Part shown: one piece after another, positions 53,412-61,745 of the stretch
How positions within the stretch are numbered: position 1 is the first letter of the stretch
How the letters are laid out: each line of letters begins with the position of its first letter
From: Mycobacterium simiae
GTDB taxonomy: Bacteria; Actinomycetota; Actinomycetes; Mycobacteriales; Mycobacteriaceae
Assembly: GCF_008370645.1 (NCBI RefSeq)
Contig: NZ_VTZN01000002.1
Coordinates: forward strand, 16,182-80,181
Direction of reading: 5' to 3'
Length of the DNA stretch: 64,000 nucleotides
Program-made: the position numbers and the translations under genes
The notes under the pieces: model-generated
What the model was told of the DNA's origin: nothing
The model's database searches: none
Seen by the model: only the letters and a program-made list of their open reading frames with translations

Positions 53412-54290
53412 TCAGGCGTCGGCCGGCAGCTTCCAGCTATCAGACACCACCATGACCGGTCGATGGGAGTGATGCACGGTCCCCAGCGCCACGCTGCCCA
53501 GCACCATCTCCCCCGCCTTGGAACGTCCACGCGATCCGACGACCACCACGGCCGCATCGTGGTTGTCGGCGGCCATGACCAGCGCTTCCGATACCGCGCG
53601 GGCATGAAAGCCGTGACCACGCTTGACCGTTAGCCAAAGGACCTCCCCGGCTGCAACGGCTGGCGAATCGACTGGAGGCCACGCTGGATCGCCGTCGCCG
53701 ACAGACACCAACAACACATCCCGCTGCGGCCACAGACGCCTGGCTGCCGCCAACGCAGTGGTGGCACCGGCCGAACCGTCCCAGCCCACCAGCACCGGAC
53801 TTGCGTTGAGCGCCTCGTACTCGGCCGCCAGCATCGGATGTGGGACGACGACCACTGGTCGGGTGCAATAGTGCAGCACCATGTCTGAAACGCTGCCCAG
53901 CACCGCTTGCGTCCCACCAAGGCCCCGAGACCCCACGAGGACCACATCGGCCTGCACGTCCTCGACCGCTTGCGCGATACGCAGCCCTTCTGGACCCCAG
54001 GTCCGCTTCAACAGTGGCTCGGCGTCCCACCCGGCGGCGCGCGCCAGGATAACGCCCAGGTCGATGATGCGCCGGGCTTCGCGCTCGCCCTCCCGCTCGA
54101 CCATCTCGGCCAACTCGTTCGCGTCGCGAGCCATCGGTCGCAGCCGACGACGCACCTTGTCGCTGGCGAACGGCGGAAGCCACAAGAAAGTGATCCACCC
54201 ATGTGCTCCCGGAAACAACCGCGCGCCCGCATCGATCGCGGCACTCGCCCCTAGCGAGCCGTCGTATCCCACAATCGCATTCACCGCCAC
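53412..54290 (-). CDS. Tandem-domain universal stress protein (Rv1996-like)
   Basis: 292 aa with two Usp domains. Domain 1 starts VNAIVGYDGSLGASAAIDAG and has the ATP-binding GSRGLGGTQAVLGSVSDMVL; domain 2 starts SPVLVGWDGSAGATTALAAA and has GSRGRSKAGEMVLGSVALGT. Such tandem Usps bind ATP and are strongly induced in hypoxia by DosR in M. tuberculosis. I chose the GTG at 54288-54290 because AGGAGG lies six bases upstream (54295-54300, minus strand); a longer frame starts at 54308. A DosR-like box lies 48 bp upstream of the start. Confidence 0.92.
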   Translation of the reverse strand: MAVNAIVGYDGSLGASAAIDAGARLFPGAHGWITFLWLPPFASDKVRRRLRPMARDANELAEMVEREGEREARRIIDLGVILARAAGWDAEPLLKRTWGPEGLRIAQAVEDVQADVVLVGSRGLGGTQAVLGSVSDMVLHYCTRPVVVVPHPMLAAEYEALNASPVLVGWDGSAGATTALAAARRLWPQRDVLLVSVGDGDPAWPPVDSPAVAAGEVLWLTVKRGHGFHARAVSEALVMAADNHDAAVVVVGSRGRSKAGEMVLGSVALGTVHHSHRPVMVVSDSWKLPADA

Positions 54291-54337
54291 GGTGCACCTC
54301 CTCAGCACCGACGTTAGGCAAGCGGCAAGTTTTCCGT

Positions 54338-54357
54338 ACAGGGGCGTTGGTCCCCAA
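54338..54357 (-). promoter_or_regulatory. DosR-like box upstream of the universal stress gene
   Basis: On the minus strand the 20-mer is TTGGGGACCAACGCCCCTGT. Compared with the DosR consensus TTSGGGACTWWAGTCCCSAA it matches at 14 of 20 positions, including the first eight and the central AA and CCC. It is 48-67 bp before the GTG start, a common place for such boxes. Regulation by DosR is inference. Confidence 0.6.
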
Positions 54358-54408
54358 ACAGCGACGCCGATTACCTGGAATATTTCGCTATTCGAACTGG
54401 TAAGCCGG

Positions 54409-55152
54409 TCAGTCCAAGCGGGTGGCCACCACAGACCACGCCGGCAGGTGCACCCGGTGGTCGTGCAGCAGTGGCTCGAGCACGCGCAATTGGCGCACCA
54501 GCGGCTGCATCCGCTGCAGGATCTCCTCCTGATGCCCGGAATTCACCGTGCTCATGGCTTCGAACGCCTGTGGCAGGAAGCGCGCCTGGATGGTGGTGCC
54601 ACCCAGGTAATCGATGCGCCACCCACTCGCGCCCAGCACCCGCTGGAAGTTGTCCGCCGGTATGCCCGGCCACTGGACGCCGTTGACGTTGTGCTGGCCG
54701 AACTCGAACATGTACAGCCGCGCGCCAGGTTTAGTGGCCCGGTGCAGGGCCTGCGCATAGCGCCTCTGAACGGCCTCATCGAAAAGAAACACGTGGTAGA
54801 AGGAACTGTCCACCACGGTGTCGAACCGGCCATCGAACCCGTCCAACCTGGTGGCATCGGCCACCTGGAAATCGACCTGGACGCCGGCCCGTTCGGCGTT
54901 GCGCTTGGCCCGCTCGATGGCCGATGGTGAGCCGTCGATCCCGGTCGCCGAGAAACCTTGCGATGCATAGTGAATTGCGTGGTGGCCGGGACCGGTACCG
55001 GGGTCCAGCACCTCACCGCGGACGGCGCCGTAGGCGACCAACTGCTCGACGACCGGCTGCGGGCCGCCAATGTCCCACGGAATCAGTCCCTCGGCTAGCT
55101 CCGCGTCGCCGTACAACGGCTCGAAACCGGCAACGTTGGCCTCGGTTGTCAT
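54409..55152 (-). CDS. Class I SAM-dependent methyltransferase, intact (Rv0520/Rv0521-like)
   Basis: 247 aa. SAM-binding motif I is VLDPGTGPGHHAIHYASQGF, followed by ATGIDGSPSAIERAKRNAER and post-I QVADATRLDGFDGRFDTVVD; MYMFEFGQHNVNGVQWP-type segments (RLYMFEFGQHNVNGVQWPGI) form the later strands. In H37Rv, as I recall, this gene is split into two short annotated pieces (Rv0520, Rv0521), whereas here the frame is complete. Substrate unknown; PhcB-like small molecule methyltransferases share the layout. The start ATG 55150-55152 faces a 203-bp space. Confidence 0.87.
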   Translation of the reverse strand: MTTEANVAGFEPLYGDAELAEGLIPWDIGGPQPVVEQLVAYGAVRGEVLDPGTGPGHHAIHYASQGFSATGIDGSPSAIERAKRNAERAGVQVDFQVADATRLDGFDGRFDTVVDSSFYHVFLFDEAVQRRYAQALHRATKPGARLYMFEFGQHNVNGVQWPGIPADNFQRVLGASGWRIDYLGGTTIQARFLPQAFEAMSTVNSGHQEEILQRMQPLVRQLRVLEPLLHDHRVHLPAWSVVATRLD

Positions 55153-55355
55153 GTTCTTCTCGCTTCCTTGGTCGATAAATCATTTTGTATACGAAACCGT
55201 TCACTAAGACGGCAGCATAGTCGCCATGCTCAAGGAACGCAATCGTCTACAACAAGAGTGGCGGGAGGTGGCCGCGACGGTCGCTGCGCAGCACGTCGCC
55301 CGCACCCCGGTCAACCCGCCAAACAGACTGTCGGGCAAGGCAATGCGATGATTTG

Positions 55356-55793
55356 CTAATGCGCTGAGACAACCGCCAACGGCGCCGCCGCCGGTGCTGG
55401 CGAACCGTTCGGGCGCGCCCACAGACCCCTGCGCCCGAGCAGCGGCAGGACGCCTTCACCAAACCAGTAGGCCTCTTCCAAGCGCGGATATCCCGACAGG
55501 ATGAAATGGGTGATACCCAACTGCGCGTACTCGGCCAGCCGGTCGGCGACCTCGGCGCGCGACCCGACCAGCGCGGTACCCTCCCCACCGCGCACCAGGC
55601 CGACCCCGGCCCACAGGTTGGGCGCGATCACAAGTCGATTGCTCCTGCCGCCGTGCAGCTCCAGCATGCGGCGCTGTTGGGGCTGCTCAGGCCCGGACGC
55701 AACGCGACCAGGAACTTCAGCGTCTCGGTCCGCACCACAACCCGATGGGTGTCAGCACAACGTTGGCAGAAACCGCAGAAACGTCAGGCTCAT
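55356..55793 (-). pseudogene. ssuD: Decayed alkanesulfonate monooxygenase (SsuD) gene
   Basis: Three pieces of SsuD survive. The start MSLTFLRFLPT (ATG 55791-55793) soon hits a TGA. In another frame follows [18 protein letters not shown], which matches the second helix-strand of the FMN-dependent luciferase-like barrel. The last piece, in the original minus frame ending at 55356, has [40 protein letters not shown] and [10 protein letters not shown], the C-terminus of SsuD. The ~230 residues between are deleted. An intact SsuD cleaves sulfite from alkanesulfonates with reduced FMN. Confidence 0.75.
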
Positions 55794-56230
55794 GCAGGTC
55801 CTCTTTCTCCTCGGTTCAATGACCGGTCGTGCGCGAACACTACCGGCCGGGAGCGGCTTGGAAGACGGGCAGCGTCGATGCCTCTGCCACGCCGGTGCAT
55901 TGCGGTCGGGCTGCCGCGGCCGCGTTGTGCGCGTTCATCACCGAGCCGATACCCAGCACCTCGCCGGCGCGGCGACCACCGCCGGAGGCTAGCTGATCAC
56001 GCACGACATGTGCGGTTTCCGCTCTCGGCACTGACTGTGACGCGCGCTTCCCATGATTGAGGCCACAGCACCGCTGCCCAAGGGCGACACCTCCCCAATC
56101 CGACCGGCAGCTGGTGCAAGAGTGTGCATCTGCTGGGTCGGCGCCGTAACCCCGGTTCCGCGTCACGATTGGGCGACCGATGCGGCGTGGCTCGCCGGCA
56201 AATTCGCGGTCGGGGCGGCATTATGACCCC
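55794..56230. other. 437-bp spacer with an unassigned minus-strand relic
   Basis: No complete gene. A minus-strand frame ending at 55840 has AHVVRDQLASGGGRRAGEVL and GIGSVMNAHNAAAAARPQ, which looks like a helical C-terminal piece of a larger protein; I cannot name it. It is adjacent to the ssuD relic on the same strand and could be part of the same lost operon. The esterase gene starts at its right end. Confidence 0.4.
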
Positions 56231-57091
56231 GTGCCTGACCTGACCCGTCGCGCGGTGCTGCGGATGGGCGCCGGAGCCAGCGCAGGAGCCGCTGGCGTGT
56301 GGGCCTTGAGCGCCCTGTTGGATCCGCTCAAGCCCAAGGCGGCGCCTCCGCAGGCGCCCGCCCCCTTCGAGCCCCCGACAGCCGGCAGCAGCTTGCCGAC
56401 CAAGCTTTCCGGCTCCTTCATCTCCGCAGCACGCGGCGGTCTCCAGACAAACTGGGTGATCGCCATGCCGCCGGGCCAGTCACGGCTGTTGCAGCCGGTC
56501 ATCGCCCTGCACGGCAAGGACGGCAACGCCGGCATGATGCTCGACCTCGGCGTCGAAGAAGGGTTGGCCCAACTGGTCAAGGCGGGTAAGCGGCCGTTCG
56601 CGGTGGTGGGTGTCGACGGCGGCAATACCTACTGGCACCGCAGGTCTTCCGGCGGGGACTCCGGCGCGATGGTGCTCGACGAGCTGCTGCCGATGCTGGC
56701 CGCAATGGGGATGGACATCTCCCGGGTGGGATTCTTGGGCTGGTCGATGGGGGGATACGGCGCGCTGCTGCTGGGCGCCCGGCTCGGTCCGGCACGAACC
56801 GCGGGGATCTGCGCGATCAGCCCGGCCTTGTACACCTCGTTCACCGGCAGCGCCCCGGGCGCGTTCGACAGCTACGACGACTGGATGCAGCACCGCGTGA
56901 CGGGCCTGCCCGCGCTGAGCCAGATTCCGTTGCGGGTGGACTGCGGCACCGGCGACCGCTTCTATTTCGCCACCCGAGAATTCGTCAGCCAACTGAAGAC
57001 ACCTCCGGCCGGCAGCTTCTCTCCCGGCGGGCACGACACGGACTATTGGCGCGAGCAACTGCCCGGCGAGCTGGCCTGGATGGCGTCCTGA
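56231..57091 (+). CDS. Tat-exported alpha/beta hydrolase / putative esterase (Rv0519c-like)
   Basis: 286 aa. Twin-arginine signal TRRAVLRMGAGASAGAAGVW with a hydrophobic stretch and no lipobox. The mature part has the nucleophile GFLGWSMGGYGALLLGARLG (Ser in GWSMG), the acid in VDCGTGDRFYFATREF and His in FSPGGHDTDYW, like esterase-D/antigen-85-type folds that act on lipids or sugars of the envelope. The start is the GTG 56231 (VPDLTRRAVLRMGAG). It precedes the acyltransferase gene by 8 bp, so they should be co-expressed. Corresponds to Rv0519c. Confidence 0.85.
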   Translation: MPDLTRRAVLRMGAGASAGAAGVWALSALLDPLKPKAAPPQAPAPFEPPTAGSSLPTKLSGSFISAARGGLQTNWVIAMPPGQSRLLQPVIALHGKDGNAGMMLDLGVEEGLAQLVKAGKRPFAVVGVDGGNTYWHRRSSGGDSGAMVLDELLPMLAAMGMDISRVGFLGWSMGGYGALLLGARLGPARTAGICAISPALYTSFTGSAPGAFDSYDDWMQHRVTGLPALSQIPLRVDCGTGDRFYFATREFVSQLKTPPAGSFSPGGHDTDYWREQLPGELAWMAS

Positions 57092-57099
57092 AGCGACAG

Positions 57100-59265
57100 A
57101 TGACCACCCCGCAGGAAGAATCCGCCAGCCCGCTTCGTCGAGCGGGGCGACCGGATCGGGGCCTCAATTTTCGCCCGGACATTGAGGGCTTGCGTGCCGT
57201 CGCGATCATCGCTGTGGTCTTGTTCCACGCGGGCATACCCGGTGTCGCCGGCGGCTACATCGGCGTAGACGTCTTCTTCGTCATCTCCGGGTTTCTCATC
57301 ACAGGGTTGCTGTGGCGCGAGGTAACTGCCACTAATACGCTTCGGCTCGGCCGCTTCTATGGTGCGCGGGCCCGCCGCCTGCTGCCGGCCGCGGCCACTG
57401 TCGCAGTGGTCACCGCGATCGGCGCGGCCGTCGTGTTGCCGCCCCTACAAGCGCGCCGCGTTTTGCTGGACGGCATCGCCAGCGCTCTGTATGTCGGCAA
57501 CTACCGCTTCGCCGGACAAGGCACCGATTACCTACTCTCCGACTTGCCGCCGTCACCCTTCCAGCACTACTGGTCACTGGGCGTGGAGGAGCAGTTCTAC
57601 CTGGTGTGGCCGGCCTTGATCATCACAACCGCTTGGCTATTCGGGCGTATGGGCCGCGACATCGCTGCCCGAGCCGCACCGTATACGGTCGTCCTCGGGC
57701 TAGTGGCTGTTGCGTCGTTGGCAGCCGCCTCGATCTGGACCCGCACGTCGCCGTCGTGGGCATTCTTCTCGCTACCCACCCGCGCCTGGGAGCTTGCCGT
57801 CGGCGGCTTGGTTGCCCTGACGATCCGCCTGTGGCGGCGATTGCCGCTGGCGCCCGCAGCAATCGTCGGCTGGGGTGGCTTGGCGCTGATCCTGCTGACC
57901 TGCACCCAGCTGGGACCGAGCACTCCCTACCCAGGCACCGCAGCGCTGCTGCCGGCGCTGGGCACCGCGCTGGTGGTCGGCGCCGGGTCCGTCACCGGTG
58001 CTATGGGAGCCGGTCGCTTGCTGTGTCGGTCGGCGATGCGGGCGATCGGGCGGGTGTCCTACTCGTGGTACCTGTGGCACTGGCCGCTGCTGCTGCTGAT
58101 GCCGGCACTGCTGGGCGATCCTGCGGGTCTGCCGGCCAGGCTGGCGGCCACCACCGTCTCCGCCGGACTCGCGGTGATCACCATGCACCTGGTCGAAAAT
58201 CCAGGCCGCTTCGCCGCCGTGTTACGCCGATCGGCCAGGGCTAGCCTGGCGCTTGCCGGGGCGGCCAGCGGCGTCGCGGCGTGCGCCTGCGCGGTGCTGC
58301 TGATGGCAGTACCCGCGCCGGCCGGCCACGGAGTTGCCGCTCCCGAGGCCAAGATCGCCGCACTTCCCCCGGCACCGGGGGCACCCGCCGTCAGCGGCCA
58401 AGAGGCGGCCGTCCACCATGCTTTTGCCCAAGTGCGCGACGCGATCATCGCCGCCACGAGGCTGCAGGCGGTGCCGTCAAATCTGAACCCACCGCTGGCG
58501 GTGGCGCCCGGTGACAAGGCACCCGCCTTCGTCAACGGCTGCATGCGGTCCTGGCGCGATGTCGGCCACAGCGAGTGCGCAACGGGCGACACTGCGTCAC
58601 TGACGACGATGACCCTGATCGGCGATTCGCACGCCGCCATGTGGGAACCGGCCTTCCAGCAAATCGCCCAGCAGCGGCACTGGCGGCTGGAAACCTTGGC
58701 CAAGGTGACCTGCCCGTTACTGGACTTGCCGATCGTCAGCCCATACCTAGGCCGCAGATACACCGAATGCGAACAGTGGCGCAGCCAAATAGTGAGCCGA
58801 GTCCAGACCGAGCGGCCGCGTCTGGTGGTGCTGAGCATGAGCCGCCGCTACCGCGCGGACTTCAGCTTCGCCAGCTACGATCCCGCCTGGATCGATGCAC
58901 TGAACCGAACGGTGGCGCAGCTGCGCGGCGTCGGCGCCACCGTGCTGGTACTGGGACCGGTCGCGGATCCGCAGTCGTCGGTGCCGACCTGCCTTTCCGC
59001 GCATCTCGACGATGCCCGCGTCTGCGCACCGCTTCGCTCGGCCGCGGCCAACGGTGCGGGTATCGCTGCCGAGCAGGGGGCCACCGAGACCGCCGGGGGT
59101 CATTATGCGGACCTGACCGACCTGTTCTGCAGCGCCGACCGCTGCCCCGTGATCGTGGGGAACACGTTGGTGTTCCGCGACGACAACCACGTGACGACCG
59201 AGTACTCGCAGCTGCTGGCACCGGTTCTTGGCACGCTGGCCGATCACGCCCTGGCGGAAGGGTGA
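57100..59265 (+). CDS. Membrane acyltransferase 3 with C-terminal SGNH domain (OafA/Rv1565c-like)
   Basis: 721 aa. N-terminal acyltransferase-3 domain (about residues 20-380, ten helices) with FRPDIEGLRAVAIIAVVLFH (the catalytic His is in VLFHAG), GYIGVDVFFVISGFLITGLL and HYWSLGVEEQFYLVWPAL. An eleventh helix leads to an external SGNH domain with MTLIGDSHAAMWEPAFQQIA (Ser nucleophile block I) and C-terminal DNHVTTEYSQLLAPVLG (Asp/His block V). Such fusions O-acetylate or acylate surface glycans. Start ATG 57100 follows the esterase stop. I do not recall this protein at the Rv0519c-Rv0518 junction of H37Rv; its closest family members are elsewhere (Rv1565c, Rv0111). Confidence 0.9.
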   Translation: MTTPQEESASPLRRAGRPDRGLNFRPDIEGLRAVAIIAVVLFHAGIPGVAGGYIGVDVFFVISGFLITGLLWREVTATNTLRLGRFYGARARRLLPAAATVAVVTAIGAAVVLPPLQARRVLLDGIASALYVGNYRFAGQGTDYLLSDLPPSPFQHYWSLGVEEQFYLVWPALIITTAWLFGRMGRDIAARAAPYTVVLGLVAVASLAAASIWTRTSPSWAFFSLPTRAWELAVGGLVALTIRLWRRLPLAPAAIVGWGGLALILLTCTQLGPSTPYPGTAALLPALGTALVVGAGSVTGAMGAGRLLCRSAMRAIGRVSYSWYLWHWPLLLLMPALLGDPAGLPARLAATTVSAGLAVITMHLVENPGRFAAVLRRSARASLALAGAASGVAACACAVLLMAVPAPAGHGVAAPEAKIAALPPAPGAPAVSGQEAAVHHAFAQVRDAIIAATRLQAVPSNLNPPLAVAPGDKAPAFVNGCMRSWRDVGHSECATGDTASLTTMTLIGDSHAAMWEPAFQQIAQQRHWRLETLAKVTCPLLDLPIVSPYLGRRYTECEQWRSQIVSRVQTERPRLVVLSMSRRYRADFSFASYDPAWIDALNRTVAQLRGVGATVLVLGPVADPQSSVPTCLSAHLDDARVCAPLRSAAANGAGIAAEQGATETAGGHYADLTDLFCSADRCPVIVGNTLVFRDDNHVTTEYSQLLAPVLGTLADHALAEG

Positions 59266-59317
59266 ACTTCGCGCGTGATCCACACGTCTTACCCAGGAGA
59301 GGTTGTGGAGGTGTGAC

Positions 59318-59431
59318 ATGAGTCTGGTGGTGGTGTGCCTTACGGTGGTGACGCCGCTCGCCGGAGTCGGGCTGGTATGGCTCCAGGCTCGCCTGGAGCG
59401 CTGGGCTTATGAGCGCCACGCCCAAGACTGA
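59318..59431 (+). CDS. 37-aa membrane microprotein
   Basis: ATG at 59318 with GGAGG 7 bp upstream (59307-59311). The peptide is MSLVVVCLTVVTPLAGVGLV followed by WLQARLERWAYERHAQD: one transmembrane helix and a basic amphipathic tail. It ends TGA at 59429-59431, ten bases before the 3' end of the convergent lipase. I recall similar short membrane peptides annotated in other mycobacteria. Possible adaptor of the acyltransferase upstream. Confidence 0.6.
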   Translation: MSLVVVCLTVVTPLAGVGLVWLQARLERWAYERHAQD

Positions 59432-59441
59432 AATGGTCGAG

Positions 59442-60119
59442 TTAGAGCTGCGCGCGGATGAGCGGCGCGATGGTGTCCGCCAGATATGCGTGCCCCGCAT
59501 CGTTGGGGTGCACACCGTCCGCACCGATCAGTTCGGGCCGGTCGACGAACCACTGCGCGTCGATCGGATCGACGAACACCGCCCCGGCGGATCCGGCCGC
59601 AGCGTTGAGCACGTCGCGAATCTGCAGCACCGAGTCGGGGACATCGGCGGTTGGCCACGGCGGTCCGATCACCAGAAACCGAGCAGACGGCGCTAAGCGG
59701 CGCGCCAGATCGAAAGTCGTGCGGACCCTTTCAGCAAGCAGCCCGGGATCGACGCCCTGATCGTTACGGGAGCCGAAGAACACCACCAGCACGTCGTCGA
59801 GCTTGACCGCCGTCGCGGTCAGATCCTCGAAAATGCTGCCGTGGTCACCAGACACCGCATAACCGGCCCGGCCCTCGGCTGCCACATCGGCCGCGATCCG
59901 CTCCCCTTCCTGCGCCAGGGTCTGCCAGGCACGAGCGGGCCAAGACTTCGGGCCCAAACCACCCTCGTCGGTGCCCGTCGTATAGGAGTCGCCGATCACC
60001 GCGAGGTGGACAAGCCTAAAATCCGTGGTCAGCGGACGGTACGCCCGGTACGCCGGGAATCCGGAGGCCGCATCGACCAGCAGAGTGAGGCCGACGACAA
60101 AAGTGGCCAGGCGACTCAC
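59442..60119 (-). CDS. Secreted GDSL/SGNH lipase-esterase (Rv0518-like)
   Basis: 225 aa. Signal peptide near MSRLATFVVGLTLLVDAASG. SGNH blocks: VIGDSYTTGTDEGGLGPKSW (block I Ser), AGYAVSGDHGSIFE (block II Gly), VVFFGSRNDQGVD (block III Asn) and GADGVHPNDAGHAYLADTI (block V Asp, His), all intact. M. tuberculosis Rv0518 is a secreted esterase with reported activity on short to medium acyl esters. It is downstream of the acyltransferase (minus-strand) and convergent with the microprotein. Confidence 0.92.
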   Translation of the reverse strand: MSRLATFVVGLTLLVDAASGFPAYRAYRPLTTDFRLVHLAVIGDSYTTGTDEGGLGPKSWPARAWQTLAQEGERIAADVAAEGRAGYAVSGDHGSIFEDLTATAVKLDDVLVVFFGSRNDQGVDPGLLAERVRTTFDLARRLAPSARFLVIGPPWPTADVPDSVLQIRDVLNAAAGSAGAVFVDPIDAQWFVDRPELIGADGVHPNDAGHAYLADTIAPLIRAQL

Positions 60120-60195
60120 AACCTACCTCCACTGGGACCGGCATCGTCATCGTACGAGGCACTGGGCCAATGGTGGCGTCGACGCGCGGCAGCCA

Positions 60196-61488
60196 TCACA
60201 CCGCGCGTGCCGAAATCGCCTCCCGTGCACCGTCAACCGGGTGCAGCTTGGTATTCAACGACTCCGCGTGCTCACTTATCGCGGCGACGGCCCGGACGTC
60301 AACCATCCGGCGCATCCAGCGGCGGGCCGGCTCTTCGACTACGTGATACAGCAGGATCGAGAGCGCCACGGCGATCACCAGCAGCCCGATCACGTTCCAT
60401 TTCCACGGGTTATCCTGCGGCGTGAGGTCGAACTGCAGTACGGACCACCCCCAGGCGGTATGGACCAGCTCATGAACCATGTACAGACAAAATGAGATCT
60501 CGCCGCCGTACACCATAGGCCGCGCCGACAGCATCCTCGGCAGCCCGCCCAGGCCGACCGCCAACGTTACGACCAGCGGAACAAACAGCACGTCGACGAC
60601 GCCGCCACTATCCACGACGCCGCTGATGGGATGTGCGTCGAACCAGTAGAGGACGCCCACCATGGCGACGACGAGCAGCAGGGCGAGGTGTCCGGCGACG
60701 TAGCGCGCGTGCTCGGTCAGCCGTAACCGACGCACTGCGGCACAGGCCAGCGCTCCCGCGGTGAACTGCGTGACAATGCGCGGCAGCCAACTCCACGGCG
60801 TGTAGAACTCGCCGCTGGCCAACAAGAGCAGCACCGGCGGCAGCGAAGCGGCCAACGCCAACAACATCAAGCCGCGAGCTCGAGTAGCGCGCTCCATCCG
60901 CAAAATCACTAGAACGAGCAGGCCGAACAGCAGATAGGCCAGCCATTCCGCGCTGATCGACCAGGCCGGCCCATCCCAACTAGATCCGTCGAAGAACGGC
61001 TGAAACCACAGCTGTACCAGCAGCATCTGGCGCACATAGCTGATCGCGGTCAGATCCCTCGCCTCCGGCAAGGGCACATGCCCGACGTGCAGACTCAGGA
61101 TCACCAGCCCGGCGGCGAGGTGCAAGGTGACCACGTACACCGGCCACACCCTGGCCAGCCGCAGCCACAGGAAGTGCAGGGTGGCCCGGGTGGACCAGGA
61201 TCGGCCCATCCGGTCGAGGTAGTTCCAGGTCAGCACGAACCCACTGAGGATGAAGAAAAGGTCGACGCCCTGTGCTCCGCAGTTGAGCACCGGCGCCAGG
61301 GCGTCGCGGAGCTCAGGCGATGCATCACCCAGCATCGGCCGGAAATGAAACAGCACCACCCACACCGCTGCGACGATGCGGAGTCCTGTCAGGGCCTTGA
61401 TCTCGCCCTTGATGTCTCCGGTGCGCACGACGCTCTTTCCGTCTGGACTCTGCTGTTTCGTGACCTGATCGCCCGGCTCTCCCCGCAT
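60196..61488 (-). CDS. Membrane acyltransferase 3 family protein (Rv0517-like)
   Basis: 430 aa with ten helices, no SGNH domain. TGLRIVAAVWVVLFHFRPML carries the catalytic His, GAQGVDLFFILSGFVLTWNY the conserved SGF turn, and GPAWSISAEWLAYLLFGLL the third. Members transfer acyl groups from CoA to extracytoplasmic sugars. I selected ATG 61486-61488 (MRGEPGDQVTK); a TTG at 61515 extends it by nine residues. The lipase starts 76 bp downstream on the same strand, so they may share a transcript. Confidence 0.87.
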   Translation of the reverse strand: MRGEPGDQVTKQQSPDGKSVVRTGDIKGEIKALTGLRIVAAVWVVLFHFRPMLGDASPELRDALAPVLNCGAQGVDLFFILSGFVLTWNYLDRMGRSWSTRATLHFLWLRLARVWPVYVVTLHLAAGLVILSLHVGHVPLPEARDLTAISYVRQMLLVQLWFQPFFDGSSWDGPAWSISAEWLAYLLFGLLVLVILRMERATRARGLMLLALAASLPPVLLLLASGEFYTPWSWLPRIVTQFTAGALACAAVRRLRLTEHARYVAGHLALLLVVAMVGVLYWFDAHPISGVVDSGGVVDVLFVPLVVTLAVGLGGLPRMLSARPMVYGGEISFCLYMVHELVHTAWGWSVLQFDLTPQDNPWKWNVIGLLVIAVALSILLYHVVEEPARRWMRRMVDVRAVAAISEHAESLNTKLHPVDGAREAISARAV

Positions 61489-61745
61489 CCCGTAAGCGGC
61501 CCCCGGGGCGAGCAACCGGCAGCTATGGCAGCGTATCAGCGCGCTGGCCTTCGCTGGCCTGGGCCATTATCGCGCGGCGCGCTGGTTGATGCTCCAAGAT
61601 GGCCAGTTCGCGATGGCGCTGGATCACCACGAGCAGCCCGAAATTCGTTCTTAGCGAAGAGTTAGACGGACCTGTCGGTCGCCTTAGGTTTGCGAATTAG
61701 CGTGAGCCCCCTGGCTACGGCAACGCCACGAAGGATGGGCTGGTC

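Noticed and set aside
55226..55351. 41-codon plus-strand frame MLKERNRLQQEWREVAATVA... before the ssuD relic
   Set aside because: It has an ATG and some helical character, but no clear ribosome site, no family that I can recognise, and an abrupt end. More likely a chance frame or a fragment of a lost gene.
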